Positions 37,566-45,749 of a stretch of DNA of 64,000 bases are shown piece after piece. The notes beneath the pieces are model-generated. The model worked only from the letters and a program-made list of their open reading frames with translations, was not told where the DNA came from and did not search any database. Every line of letters starts with the position of its first letter. Position 1 is the stretch's first letter. Source of the DNA: Deltaproteobacteria bacterium. Lineage in GTDB: Bacteria > Desulfobacterota > Desulfobulbia > Desulfobulbales > Desulfurivibrionaceae. The position numbers were made by a program, and so were the translations under genes. The stretch lies in the NCBI GenBank assembly GCA_013349285.1, contig DUZU01000007.1:21223-85222 (forward strand). The letters run 5' to 3'.

Positions 37566-38576
37566 TCAACAGCCTCTATTTTTCGCAATATCGGCGGCCA
37601 GCACATAGGCGGCGGCAAGGCTGGCCGGATCAGCGATACCTTGCCCGGCAATATCATAGGCCGTGCCATGGTCGACCGAGGTACGGACAATGGGCAGCCC
37701 CAGGGTGACATTAACCCCGTCGCTGAAATGGAGCAGTTTAAAGGGGATAAGCCCCTGATCATGATACATGCAGACAACACCGTCAAAATGGCCGGCGGCC
37801 GCCTTATGAAAAACCGTATCCGGCGGATATGGCCCGCTCACCTGCCAGCCCGCTCTCTGGGCCGCGGCCACCGCCGGCGCGATCACCATCTCCTCCTCCC
37901 GGCCGAACATCCCCCCCTCCCCGGCATGGGGATTGAGCCCGGCCACGGCCAGCCGCGGGTGGGCCAGACCGAAATCGCCTTGCAAGGCCTGCCCGGTGAT
38001 GGCAATCATCCGCAGCACCGAATCGAAGGTAACCGATGAAGCAACACTGGCCAGGGATTGATGGATGGTGACTAGGGTGACCTTGAGCCGGGTCCCGGCC
38101 ATCATCATCGCATAATCCTCGGCGCCACAGAGGCTGGCCAGCATCTCGGTATGCCCTGGAAAATCATAGCCGCCGGCCTGCAGGGCGGTCTTGGTGATGG
38201 GACAGGTCACCATCGCCGACAACTCGCCGGCCCTGAGCAGCCGAACCGCCTCCTCGATATAACCGCCCATGGCCCGGCCGGTTTGTCGGGTGGGCCTGCC
38301 CCAGCTCAGGTCGCGGCCCAGATCCGAAAGGGCAAGGACATTGACCCGGCCCGGGATGATTGCCCCACCGGGCTGCCAGGGGGCAATGGGCAGATCTATC
38401 TTCAAGGCCGCCGCCGTCCGCGCAAGCACCCCCAGATCCCCGATCACCACCGCCGGCCGGGGCTTTTCCCGCCCTGCATCGGCAAGAAAGCGCAGAACAA
38501 TCTCCGGACCGATCCCCACCGGGCAGCCCATGGTAATCGCTATTGGTTTTTGGATGACGGAATCATTGGCAGACAT
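37566..38576 (-). CDS. pdxA: 4-hydroxythreonine-4-phosphate dehydrogenase (PdxA)
   Basis: 336 residues. NAD-dependent oxidation in vitamin B6 synthesis. Recognisable blocks are AITMGCPVGIGPEI at the N-terminus, the metal-ligand-bearing FPGHTEML region and LNPHAGEGG, then CMYHDQGLIPFKLLHF near the C-terminus with the last metal-binding His. It starts 3 bases after the yraN stop, indicating one operon. Confidence 0.93.
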   Translation of the reverse strand: MSANDSVIQKPIAITMGCPVGIGPEIVLRFLADAGREKPRPAVVIGDLGVLARTAAALKIDLPIAPWQPGGAIIPGRVNVLALSDLGRDLSWGRPTRQTGRAMGGYIEEAVRLLRAGELSAMVTCPITKTALQAGGYDFPGHTEMLASLCGAEDYAMMMAGTRLKVTLVTIHQSLASVASSVTFDSVLRMIAITGQALQGDFGLAHPRLAVAGLNPHAGEGGMFGREEEMVIAPAVAAAQRAGWQVSGPYPPDTVFHKAAAGHFDGVVCMYHDQGLIPFKLLHFSDGVNVTLGLPIVRTSVDHGTAYDIAGQGIADPASLAAAYVLAADIAKNRGC

Positions 38577-38579
38577 TAA

Positions 38580-38978
38580 TCAGGCTCCATAACACAACTC
38601 AAAAGCATTTTGCACGATTTCCATTTCCGGCTTATCTCCGGCGCCAAGGGACACCGCCACCACATCAAAGCGGGCCTCTCTGTTTTCCATTTTATTTTCA
38701 GCAAGATAGAGCAAGGCCACTTTGGAAATCTGCCGACATTTGGCCGGGGTCACCGCCTCCAGGGGATGGCCGCAGCTTCGATCCCGCCTGGTTTTAACCT
38801 CAATAAAAACCAGGGTCTTGTCATCCTCGGCGATAATATCTATTTCACCGAGGGCCGTCCGATAGTTTTTGGCGATAATTCGATAACCCTGCTTCTTAAG
38901 GTGCTGCCGGGCAAGTTTTTCACCCAGAATGCCGACGGAGAGATTATCCGCCTTTACTTTTTTGGGTTTTCCAAACAT
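38580..38978 (-). CDS. UPF0102 (YraN) family protein
   Basis: 132 residues from the ATG at 38978. The nuclease-like fold shows GEKLARQHLKKQGYRIIAKN, ALGEIDIIAEDDKTLVFIEV (with the Asp and Glu of a PD-(D/E)XK-like site) and KTRRDRSCGHPLEAV. Activity is unproven in most members. Its start lies inside the rnhB end, and the rnhB-yraN pairing is common in bacteria. A longer start at 39017 is possible; neither has a strong ribosome site. Confidence 0.85.
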   Translation of the reverse strand: MFGKPKKVKADNLSVGILGEKLARQHLKKQGYRIIAKNYRTALGEIDIIAEDDKTLVFIEVKTRRDRSCGHPLEAVTPAKCRQISKVALLYLAENKMENREARFDVVAVSLGAGDKPEMEIVQNAFELCYGA

Positions 38979-39610
38979 GCGCGCACCGGCTTGAAGCTTA
39001 AACGATGGATCCCGCACGGGCCATGTTCTTTTATGAGCCGACGATGTTCGGCCGTGGGATAACCCTTATGTTTTTTAAAATTGTACACAGGATACCGCTC
39101 ATGAAAGGCTTCCATCATCTCATCCCTGGTAACCTTGGCGATAATTGAAGCGGCGGCAACAGAGGCGCTGCGGGAGTCACCCTTGATCAGGGGCTGCTGG
39201 GCAAGGGCAAGGGGCACCTTGAATTTGCCGTCCACCAACAAAAAATCCGGGGCAACCGACAGCTGCTCAACCGCTTTTTTCATGGCCAGTAACGAGGCCT
39301 GCAGAATATTAATCCGGTCAATATCCGCAGGGGAAACAATCCCGATGCCGATCATCGCCTTAATCTCACGCAAGGTAACGGCCAGCGCCTTCCGGGCTTT
39401 TTCTGTAATTTTTTTTGAATCTTGAAATATCTGATAGTCACAATCAGGAGGAAGAACTACACAGGCTGCCACCACCGGTCCGGCAAGAGGGCCGCGGCCA
39501 ACCTCATCGGTGCCGGCCACGGTAGCGTAGCCTTGGGCAAACAGCGAACGTTCGATGGAAAAGGTATCTGCCCCGGATGAATCCGGCCACAGTGAAATGG
39601 TCTCGGGCAA
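38954..39610 (-). CDS. rnhB: Ribonuclease HII
   Basis: 218 residues from a TTG at 39610, preceded by aaaggtgg at a 6-base spacing. The open frame extends upstream to 39697, but that part is Cys/Trp-rich and unlike the family. The acidic catalytic motif is in TDEVGRGPLAGPVVAACVVL (Asp35, Glu36), and the last metal-binding Asp is in FLLVDGKF. It removes RNA from RNA/DNA hybrids. First gene of the run after the rplS terminator. Confidence 0.92.
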   Translation of the reverse strand: MPETISLWPDSSGADTFSIERSLFAQGYATVAGTDEVGRGPLAGPVVAACVVLPPDCDYQIFQDSKKITEKARKALAVTLREIKAMIGIGIVSPADIDRINILQASLLAMKKAVEQLSVAPDFLLVDGKFKVPLALAQQPLIKGDSRSASVAAASIIAKVTRDEMMEAFHERYPVYNFKKHKGYPTAEHRRLIKEHGPCGIHRLSFKPVRACLENPKK

Positions 39611-39731
39611 GACGCACCACCTTTGTTTAAACAGGAGAAACGGTTTCCCGCAACACCAAAACAAACGTTGAGGACAAGACACTAGAAACCACGGCAACAG
39701 TTATCACCATGGCTAAAAGAGAAAAAAACAG

Positions 39732-39774
39732 CAAAAAAATGGAGCGGGGAAAGAAAACTCTTTCCCCGCTCCAT
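39732..39774 (-). terminator. Strong terminator behind rplS
   Basis: A perfect 15-pair stem (39739-39753 with 39760-39774) with a six-base loop, followed by a T-run on the minus strand. It ends the ribosomal operon 10 bases after the rplS stop. Confidence 0.93.
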
Positions 39775-39784
39775 AAAATAAATG

Positions 39785-40132
39785 CTAGTTAATGCCCTTC
39801 TCGCGGATCCTGGCAGCCTTGCCACGAAGGTCGCGCAGATAGTAAAGCTTGGAGCGGCGAACCCGACCCCGGGTTACCACCTCGATTTTCTCGAGACGGG
39901 GGTTATGGAGGCAGAATGTTTTCTCAACGCCGACCCCATGGGAAATCTTCCGCACGGTGACACTGGCGTCCATGGTGCCACGCCGACGACGAATAACAAT
40001 ACCCTGGAAAAGCTGAACCCTTTCCTTGGCACCCTCGATGATGCGAATATGTACCTGTACCGTGTCCCCCGGACGAAAATCCGGAACATCATGCCGCATG
40101 TTTTCCTGGTCGATCTGATCAATAATATTCAT
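39785..40132 (-). CDS. rplS: 50S ribosomal protein L19
   Basis: 115 residues with the L19 core [20 protein letters not shown] and [20 protein letters not shown]. Located at the subunit interface. Last gene of the ffh-rpsP-khpA-rimM-trmD operon, followed by the strong terminator. Confidence 0.96.
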   Translation of the reverse strand: MNIIDQIDQENMRHDVPDFRPGDTVQVHIRIIEGAKERVQLFQGIVIRRRRGTMDASVTVRKISHGVGVEKTFCLHNPRLEKIEVVTRGRVRRSKLYYLRDLRGKAARIREKGIN

Positions 40133-40203
40133 AGCTTTTCCTTTTCAAGAACCTCACGTTAACGTGATTGCACAGGGCAATTATAGCCGCCCAAAATATT
40201 TAT

Positions 40204-40797
40204 TCAATGTTTTCCCAACAACCTGTCCATCACAATGGCCGCAGCCGAGCGAACAGACAGATGATTATACGAGCCATAACCTGATATCGGCGGCAACTGA
40301 CCGTCCACATCAGCAAAAACGTCGGAAGTCATGCCCCAGGCCGTGCCGAACAAAATCAAATGCGGCACCCCGGCAAAAATCTTTTCCCTGGTCTCGGCAA
40401 AGGAGTCCTGGGTGCCATGGGCCTGGGCGCTGGTGGCCAGCACCGTGGGACGCTTTTGCCATTTTGCACTAACCATCTCATACAACTCGGCAAGATCCTT
40501 ACAGAGCCGGACAATGGAAAGCGCTTCCTTCCGATTTACATTATATGTCGAACCGTGCCCGATCAGCCAATGGTCCAGGATATCCTGCACCAGTTCATGC
40601 TGATCCTCATACGGGGTCACGATATATAAGGTATCAATCCCAAATGTGCAGCCGGCCCTGGCAATATCATGCAGATCCAGGTTGGTTACCGCCGAGCCGA
40701 TGGTCTCACCGTGTTTGTTGCTGACCGGGTAATGGACCAGGGCCAGATCAACACGAATATCTTGTGCCGGCATCTCTTCAGCTTGGGGCTCGGTCAT
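40204..40797 (-). CDS. SPOUT-like RNA methyltransferase, PF09936 family (TM1570-like)
   Basis: 197 residues from the ATG at 40797, which overlaps the trmD stop by one base (TGATG). It has LALVHYPVSNKHGETIGSAV, the knot-like LILFGTAWGMTSDVF and a PPISGYGSYNHLSVRSAAAI tail of the SPOUT type. In Thermotoga a homologue is encoded with or fused to TrmD, and the gene order here supports a tRNA target, though the modified base is not known to me. The longer frame from 40824 would run into trmD. Confidence 0.8.
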   Translation of the reverse strand: MTEPQAEEMPAQDIRVDLALVHYPVSNKHGETIGSAVTNLDLHDIARAGCTFGIDTLYIVTPYEDQHELVQDILDHWLIGHGSTYNVNRKEALSIVRLCKDLAELYEMVSAKWQKRPTVLATSAQAHGTQDSFAETREKIFAGVPHLILFGTAWGMTSDVFADVDGQLPPISGYGSYNHLSVRSAAAIVMDRLLGKH

Positions 40798-41570
40798 CAG
40801 TGTTCTGCCGGTAGATCCTGCCAACCGGCCTCCCGCAGCTTGGCCAACAAGCCCTGCTTTTTTAAAATTTTCAACTCGCCGGCGCTAAAGCGCATCCTGG
40901 GCACAAGTTCCGGCCGCTTGGTCATGGTCTGCTCAATCTCGGCCAGCAACCGCCACACGGCAACCGCGCCGTGATCACCGGAAAACAAAACCTCCGGCGC
41001 CGCCATGTCTTCAAATACCCTGGGCCGGGTATATTGCGGATACTTTAAGCCGCCCCGGCTGAAGGTATCAAAGTCGGCAGAGTCGGCACAACCGAGAACC
41101 CCGGGCAACAAGCGGGTAATGGAGTCAACCATTACCATGGCCGCCAACTCGCCGCCGGTGAGGATATAATCGCCGATCGATATTTCCTCATCAACGTATT
41201 TGGCGATGAAGCGTTCATCCACCCCTTCATAACGGCCGCAAACCAGAACAAGATGGTCCAACTGGGCCAACTCCTCGGCAACCGCCTGATTATAAGGCCG
41301 TCCCTGGGGGCTTAACAGGATTACCCGCCCACCAGGAGCCTGCCGCCGGACATCGGCCACTGCCGCGGCCAGGGGTTCCGGCTTCATCACCATGCCTTCA
41401 CCGCCGCCAAAGGGGCGATCATCGGTCATCGCATGTTTATCAAGGGCATAATCCCTGATATTATGTATCTCAATCCGTACCTGCTCTGCGGCCAGAGCGC
41501 GGCGGATAATCCCCTCCTGCAACGGAGATTCCAGCAAACCGGGAAAAATAGTGAGAATATCAAATCTCAT
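40797..41570 (-). CDS. trmD: tRNA (guanine-N1-)-methyltransferase (TrmD)
   Basis: 257 residues. It makes m1G37, which prevents frameshifting. It shows FDILTIFPGLLESPL, VILLSPQGRPYNQAVAEELA, VCGRYEGVDERF and SIGDYILTGGELAAM, the deep-knot AdoMet site, plus a C-terminal helical domain. Overlaps the next gene by one base. Confidence 0.96.
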   Translation of the reverse strand: MRFDILTIFPGLLESPLQEGIIRRALAAEQVRIEIHNIRDYALDKHAMTDDRPFGGGEGMVMKPEPLAAAVADVRRQAPGGRVILLSPQGRPYNQAVAEELAQLDHLVLVCGRYEGVDERFIAKYVDEEISIGDYILTGGELAAMVMVDSITRLLPGVLGCADSADFDTFSRGGLKYPQYTRPRVFEDMAAPEVLFSGDHGAVAVWRLLAEIEQTMTKRPELVPRMRFSAGELKILKKQGLLAKLREAGWQDLPAEH

Positions 41571-41637
41571 GCTGGACTCTGTCCCACTTGTTCACAGACC
41601 AACCTTCAGGCCGAAAATCATGACCGGAAAGGGACAG

Positions 41638-42186
41638 TTAATAATTTATCTCAAGCAACCCCGGCGGAGGGGCAATAATCAGAGCCTGTCCTTGCTCATC
41701 AAGGCCTATCACAAACTCCTTGATGGCCGGCACCAGATATTCACGACCCTTGTTCTTAATCACCAGCAGAGAATGTCCCGGGGTGGCCATCAACGAGGTC
41801 AAGGTACCGACGGATTCTCCCCGCTCGGTAACCACTGCCATCCCCTGCAACTCATGCCAGTAATAAAAACCCGGTTCCAGCTCAGGCAAATCCGCCCTGG
41901 CAATCCGAACCTCCAAACCGCGCAAATCTTCCGCCGCATTGCGATTATCAACCCCGACCAGCTGGACAATCGCCACCTTGCCATGGGTCCGGCTAGCAGC
42001 CACCTCATAGGTCCGGGATCGGCTCTCGCCCTCTTCCGCAAGGATCAGTTCGGAATAATGGTCGAAATCATCGGGATAGGAAGAATAGGGATGGATCCTT
42101 ATCTCGCCTTTAATACCTTGCGCCTTAACAACCTTGCCGACCACGATATAATCGTGGCGCAGGAAGCCGACATCAATGATTTCCAA
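41638..42186 (-). CDS. rimM: Ribosome maturation factor RimM
   Basis: 182 residues. N-terminal RimM barrel (VGKVVKAQGIKGEIRIHPYS) and C-terminal PRC-like barrel (FYYWHELQGMAV, LVPAIKEFV). It acts in late assembly of the 30S head. It starts 4 bases after the KhpA gene and precedes trmD by 67 bases. Confidence 0.94.
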   Translation of the reverse strand: MEIIDVGFLRHDYIVVGKVVKAQGIKGEIRIHPYSSYPDDFDHYSELILAEEGESRSRTYEVAASRTHGKVAIVQLVGVDNRNAAEDLRGLEVRIARADLPELEPGFYYWHELQGMAVVTERGESVGTLTSLMATPGHSLLVIKNKGREYLVPAIKEFVIGLDEQGQALIIAPPPGLLEINY

Positions 42187-42190
42187 AAAA

Positions 42191-42430
42191 CTACTCCACT
42201 ATCTCAAGCCGGGCCTTCATCTTGTCAATGCCCGCCGCAGCGGAAAGCACCGAACGCATGGCACGGGCGGTACGCCCCTGCTTGCCGATGACCTTACCTA
42301 ACTCATCCTTGGCAACCCGCAGCTCAAAGACCCTGGTGTCTTCACTCTCGGTTTCAGTTACCTGAACCGAGCCGGGATCATCCACCAGCTGAGAGGCCAT
42401 AAAACTGACTAATTCTTTCATGCTCGCCAT
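42191..42430 (-). CDS. khpA: KH-domain RNA-binding protein KhpA
   Basis: 79 residues with a single KH domain; the GxxG loop is in GKVIGKQGRTARAMR. KhpA proteins bind RNA and pair with KhpB/Jag in Gram-positives. The start overlaps the rpsP stop by one base (TAATG), so its translation is coupled to S16. The rpsP-khpA-rimM-trmD order is highly conserved. Confidence 0.93.
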   Translation of the reverse strand: MASMKELVSFMASQLVDDPGSVQVTETESEDTRVFELRVAKDELGKVIGKQGRTARAMRSVLSAAAGIDKMKARLEIVE

Positions 42431-42675
42431 TACTCGGCAACGCTGCTCTTAACAAGCAGACTTTTCACGGTGTCGGAAGGCTGAGCGCCTTTATCGAGCC
42501 AAGCCTGTACACGATCCTGCTTGAGGCTAACCAACGCCGGGTTCTGACAAGGATCGTAGGTGCCGACCACTTCCAGGAACTTGCCGTCACGGGGTGACTG
42601 GGAATCAGCTACCACGATACGGTAAAAAGGGTGTTTTTTGCGGCCCATTCGAGTCAAACGAATACGTACAGCCAT
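42430..42675 (-). CDS. rpsP: 30S ribosomal protein S16
   Basis: 81 residues beginning [20 protein letters not shown], the S16 signature, with [14 protein letters not shown]. Needed for 30S assembly. A gaaggag-like site precedes the ATG. Confidence 0.96.
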   Translation of the reverse strand: MAVRIRLTRMGRKKHPFYRIVVADSQSPRDGKFLEVVGTYDPCQNPALVSLKQDRVQAWLDKGAQPSDTVKSLLVKSSVAE

Positions 42676-42734
42676 GTTGTCTACTCCTTCTGTAATTAAC
42701 GCTAAAGCCGAATTACGCTCGGCTTCGTTTCAAT

Positions 42735-44099
42735 CTATCTAGTTAAACCTTTAGGTCTTTTCCGTTTCTTGCCACCGCCGACCATCGCCCCAAGGCCGCC
42801 GGGCTGTCCGCGCATCTTCTTCATCATCTTGAGCATTTCGGTGTAGCTCTTGATAACCTTGTTCACATCCTGCACCGAAGTGCCGCTGCCCTTGGCGATC
42901 CGCTGCCTCCGGCTGGAATTGATGATTGCGTGATTTCTTCGCTCTTTCAAAGTCATGGAGTTGATCACCGATTCAACCTTGACCAATTCCCTTTCATCCG
43001 GCTTGGGCATGTTTTTGAGCTGCTTGATCTTATTCATGCCCGGGATCATGCCCATGATCTGCTCAAGGCTACCCATTTTCTTGATCTGCTGAATCTGATC
43101 AAGGAAGTCCTCAAGGGTGAAGCCCTCTTTCTTGAGCTTCTTGGCAAGCTTTGCCGCCTTCTCCTTATCAACAACCGCTTCGGCTTTCTCGATAAGGGTA
43201 AGAACATCGCCCATCCCCAGAATGCGGGAGGCAACGCGGTCCGGATGAAACGGCTCCAGGGCATCGAGCCCCTCGCCCATACCCACAAATTTGATGGGGC
43301 GCCGGGTTACTTTTTTGATGGAAAGGGCGGCGCCGCCACGGGCATCACCATCCATCTTGGTCAGGATCACGCCGGAAATGGCGAGATCCTGATTAAATTT
43401 TTCAGCAACGGTGACCGCATCCTGACCGGTCATCGCATCGGCGACAAAAAGAATCTCCGCCGGCTCCAGGGCCGAGTTAATCCGGGCAAGCTCGCCCATC
43501 AGATCTTCGTCCACATGCAAGCGGCCCGCCGTATCGATGAGCAGGGTGTCATGCCCGGCCGCTTTGGCCGCGTGCAGCGCGCTTTTACAGATGGCCACCG
43601 GATCCTGATCAGTGGTGGACGGATGTACCGGCACCCCGAGGGATTTGCCGAGAATGGTCAACTGATCGATCGCCGCCGGCCGGTAAACATCGGCCGGAAC
43701 CAGGTAAGGCTTACGCCCCTTGCCCTGCAGCATCTTGGCCAGCTTGCCGGACGAGGTTGTTTTACCAGAGCCCTGCAGACCGACCATCATGATGACCACC
43801 GGTTGCCGGCCATCCAAAACCAATGAGGCGGTATCGCCACCGAGGAGCTCAACCAGCTCATCGTGCACCACCTTGATAACCTGCTGACCGGGGGCAAGGC
43901 TGCCGACCACGTCAAGGCCGACCGCCTTTTCCGTGACCGTCGCCACAAAATCTTTGACAACCTGGAAGTTAACGTCGGCTTCCAACAGCGCCATCCGCAC
44001 TTCGCGCATGGCCTCCTGGATATTCTCCTCGGTCAACTTGCCGTGACCGCGAAGTTTCTTGAATACGCTATCTAGCCGCCCTGAAAGACTCTCAAACAT
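42735..44099 (-). CDS. ffh: Signal recognition particle protein Ffh
   Basis: 454 residues from the ATG at 44099; a TTG two codons earlier is possible. N domain, then the G domain with GLQGSGKTTSSGKLAKML near 108, DTAGRL and LTKMDGDARGGAALS. A Met-rich M domain follows from about 300 (MGSLEQIMGMIPGMNKIK). It ends in a basic tail KKRKRPKGLTR. It targets inner-membrane proteins co-translationally together with SRP RNA and FtsY, which are not in this window. Its promoter is read at 44202-44230. Confidence 0.95.
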   Translation of the reverse strand: MFESLSGRLDSVFKKLRGHGKLTEENIQEAMREVRMALLEADVNFQVVKDFVATVTEKAVGLDVVGSLAPGQQVIKVVHDELVELLGGDTASLVLDGRQPVVIMMVGLQGSGKTTSSGKLAKMLQGKGRKPYLVPADVYRPAAIDQLTILGKSLGVPVHPSTTDQDPVAICKSALHAAKAAGHDTLLIDTAGRLHVDEDLMGELARINSALEPAEILFVADAMTGQDAVTVAEKFNQDLAISGVILTKMDGDARGGAALSIKKVTRRPIKFVGMGEGLDALEPFHPDRVASRILGMGDVLTLIEKAEAVVDKEKAAKLAKKLKKEGFTLEDFLDQIQQIKKMGSLEQIMGMIPGMNKIKQLKNMPKPDERELVKVESVINSMTLKERRNHAIINSSRRQRIAKGSGTSVQDVNKVIKSYTEMLKMMKKMRGQPGGLGAMVGGGKKRKRPKGLTR

Positions 44100-44201
44100 T
44101 GTCAATAATATCTATTAATTAGCTACCGGCTTATCAGGCCGACCGCCTATTATTCTTAAACCAAACAAACCAATCCCATTATCCTGATCGGAAAACGGAC
44201 A

Positions 44202-44230
44202 AAGATACTTGGATCAGAGCAGGATGTCAA
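44202..44230 (-). promoter_or_regulatory. Sigma-70 promoter for the ffh-rpsP operon
   Basis: On the minus strand, TTGACA (44230-44225), 17 bases, TATCTT (44207-44202). Located between fabD and ffh, predicting a leader of about 95 bases. Confidence 0.7.
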
Positions 44231-44261
44231 GTCCCAAAGCACTTAACCCCGCGCCTTTATT

Positions 44262-45209
44262 TTAGGCCTCAAGCTCCTTCACAAGATCGGCCAGCCCGGC
44301 CGGCGAATCCACCTGCAGGCAGCGGTACTCGTAGTCGTCAGGGATTATTTTTTTCAACAATCCGGTGAGCACGTTCTTGGGGCCCACCTCAATAAAGAGC
44401 CGAACCTCGTTTGCCATCAGTTTTTCAACAATCTCAAACCAGCGCACGGTGGAGGCGATCTGCTGGGCCATGATATTCCGAATGGCCCCGGGCTCGCTTT
44501 CCGCCGCAGCGGTAACATTAAATAAGATAGGAGTTAAGGGGGCCTTGAATTCGACCTTGGCCATGGCCGCCTCAAAATCAGGGACCGCATCCTTGATCAG
44601 ATCGCTGTGCCAGGCGCCGCTCACCTTGAGGGGGATGGCCTTGCCGCCCTTCTCCTTAACCAGCTCCGAAGCGGCGTCAAGGGCCGCGACCTCGCCGGAA
44701 ACAACAATCTGCTGCTCGGAGTTGTGGTTGGCCACCGTGATCTTGCCGGCCCCCTTGGCGCTCGCCACGATCTCTTTCACGGTCCCGATATCAAGCTTGA
44801 CCACGGCCCGCATGCCACCGGGGTTCTTGTCGGCCTCCCGCTCCATCAGCCGGCCCCTTTCGGTAACCAGGGCCAGGGTATCTTCCGGAGTCAACACACC
44901 GGCCGCGCAAAGGGCGCCGTACTCGCCCAGACTGTGGCCGGCAAAATAGTCGGCCTTGATCCCGGCCTTGGCCACGGCCTGCCAGCAGATCAGATTGACC
45001 ACAGTCAGGGCCGGCTGCAGATGAACCGTGCGGGTCAATTCCTCCATGGGCCCATCCTGACACAGAGCGCTCACCGGAAAACCGCTGACCTGGTCGGCCA
45101 GCTTCATCAGGGCGCGGGCCTCGGGATCCGCCTCGATAAAACCCTGGGCCATCCCCAGAAACTGGGAACCCTGCCCGGGAAACAAAACCGCTGTCTTCAC
45201 ATCTGCCAT
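44262..45209 (-). CDS. fabD: Malonyl-CoA:ACP transacylase (FabD)
   Basis: 315 residues from the ATG at 45209, which has aaaggt at a proper distance; the ATG two codons earlier is too close to it. Active-site Ser lies in AGHSLGEYGALCAAG and the catalytic His in SGAWHSDLI. GQGSQFLGM is at the N-terminus. It loads malonate onto ACP for fatty-acid synthesis. It follows lspA by about 40 bases in the ileS-lspA-fabD run; no other fab gene is adjacent. Confidence 0.94.
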   Translation of the reverse strand: MADVKTAVLFPGQGSQFLGMAQGFIEADPEARALMKLADQVSGFPVSALCQDGPMEELTRTVHLQPALTVVNLICWQAVAKAGIKADYFAGHSLGEYGALCAAGVLTPEDTLALVTERGRLMEREADKNPGGMRAVVKLDIGTVKEIVASAKGAGKITVANHNSEQQIVVSGEVAALDAASELVKEKGGKAIPLKVSGAWHSDLIKDAVPDFEAAMAKVEFKAPLTPILFNVTAAAESEPGAIRNIMAQQIASTVRWFEIVEKLMANEVRLFIEVGPKNVLTGLLKKIIPDDYEYRCLQVDSPAGLADLVKELEA

Positions 45210-45248
45210 GATCATTACCTTTTACTGATAGTTTATTGGATTCGAAAC

Positions 45249-45749
45249 TTATTCGCCGCCCGCTTCCTTTGCCGGCGGCGCCAGGAGGCTGCCGAGAATA
45301 AATAGAGCGACCCCGACGGTAATGGCCGAATCGGCAACATTAAAAGCGGGCCAGTGATAGCCCCTGACATGAAAATCAAGAAAATCCACCACCGAGCCGT
45401 AACGCAGCCGGTCGATGAGATTGCCGATGGCCCCGCCGGCGATCATGCCGATACCATGGACAAACATCCTCCCCTGCTCCTTGAAATGACGGTAGGAAAA
45501 AAACATCACCAGCAAAGCGGCCATGGCCACCCCGATAAAAAAGGCCTGGCGGAGCATGCTCTGCTCCCCGGCTAGAATCCCGAAAGCCGCCCCGGTGTTG
45601 GTGATATAGGTGAGGTTAAAAAACCCGGGGATAACGACGCTGCTCTCATAGAGGTTGAAATTAGCCAGCACCATGATCTTGGTGAGCTGATCAAGCGCCA
45701 CCACCGCCAACATCCAGATCGGCACGATGAAAGAGGATACCTTTTTCAA
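45249..45749 (-). CDS. lspA: Lipoprotein signal peptidase (signal peptidase II)
   Basis: 166 residues from a TTG at 45749 that overlaps the ileS stop (TTGA), with gaggg four bases before. Four membrane segments. The aspartic-protease residues are in GNLIDRLRYGSVVDFLDFH and AFNVADSAITVG. It cleaves signal peptides of prolipoproteins such as those encoded elsewhere in this window. An upstream start at 45773 within ileS is less likely. The ileS-lspA linkage is classical. Confidence 0.93.
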   Translation of the reverse strand: MKKVSSFIVPIWMLAVVALDQLTKIMVLANFNLYESSVVIPGFFNLTYITNTGAAFGILAGEQSMLRQAFFIGVAMAALLVMFFSYRHFKEQGRMFVHGIGMIAGGAIGNLIDRLRYGSVVDFLDFHVRGYHWPAFNVADSAITVGVALFILGSLLAPPAKEAGGE

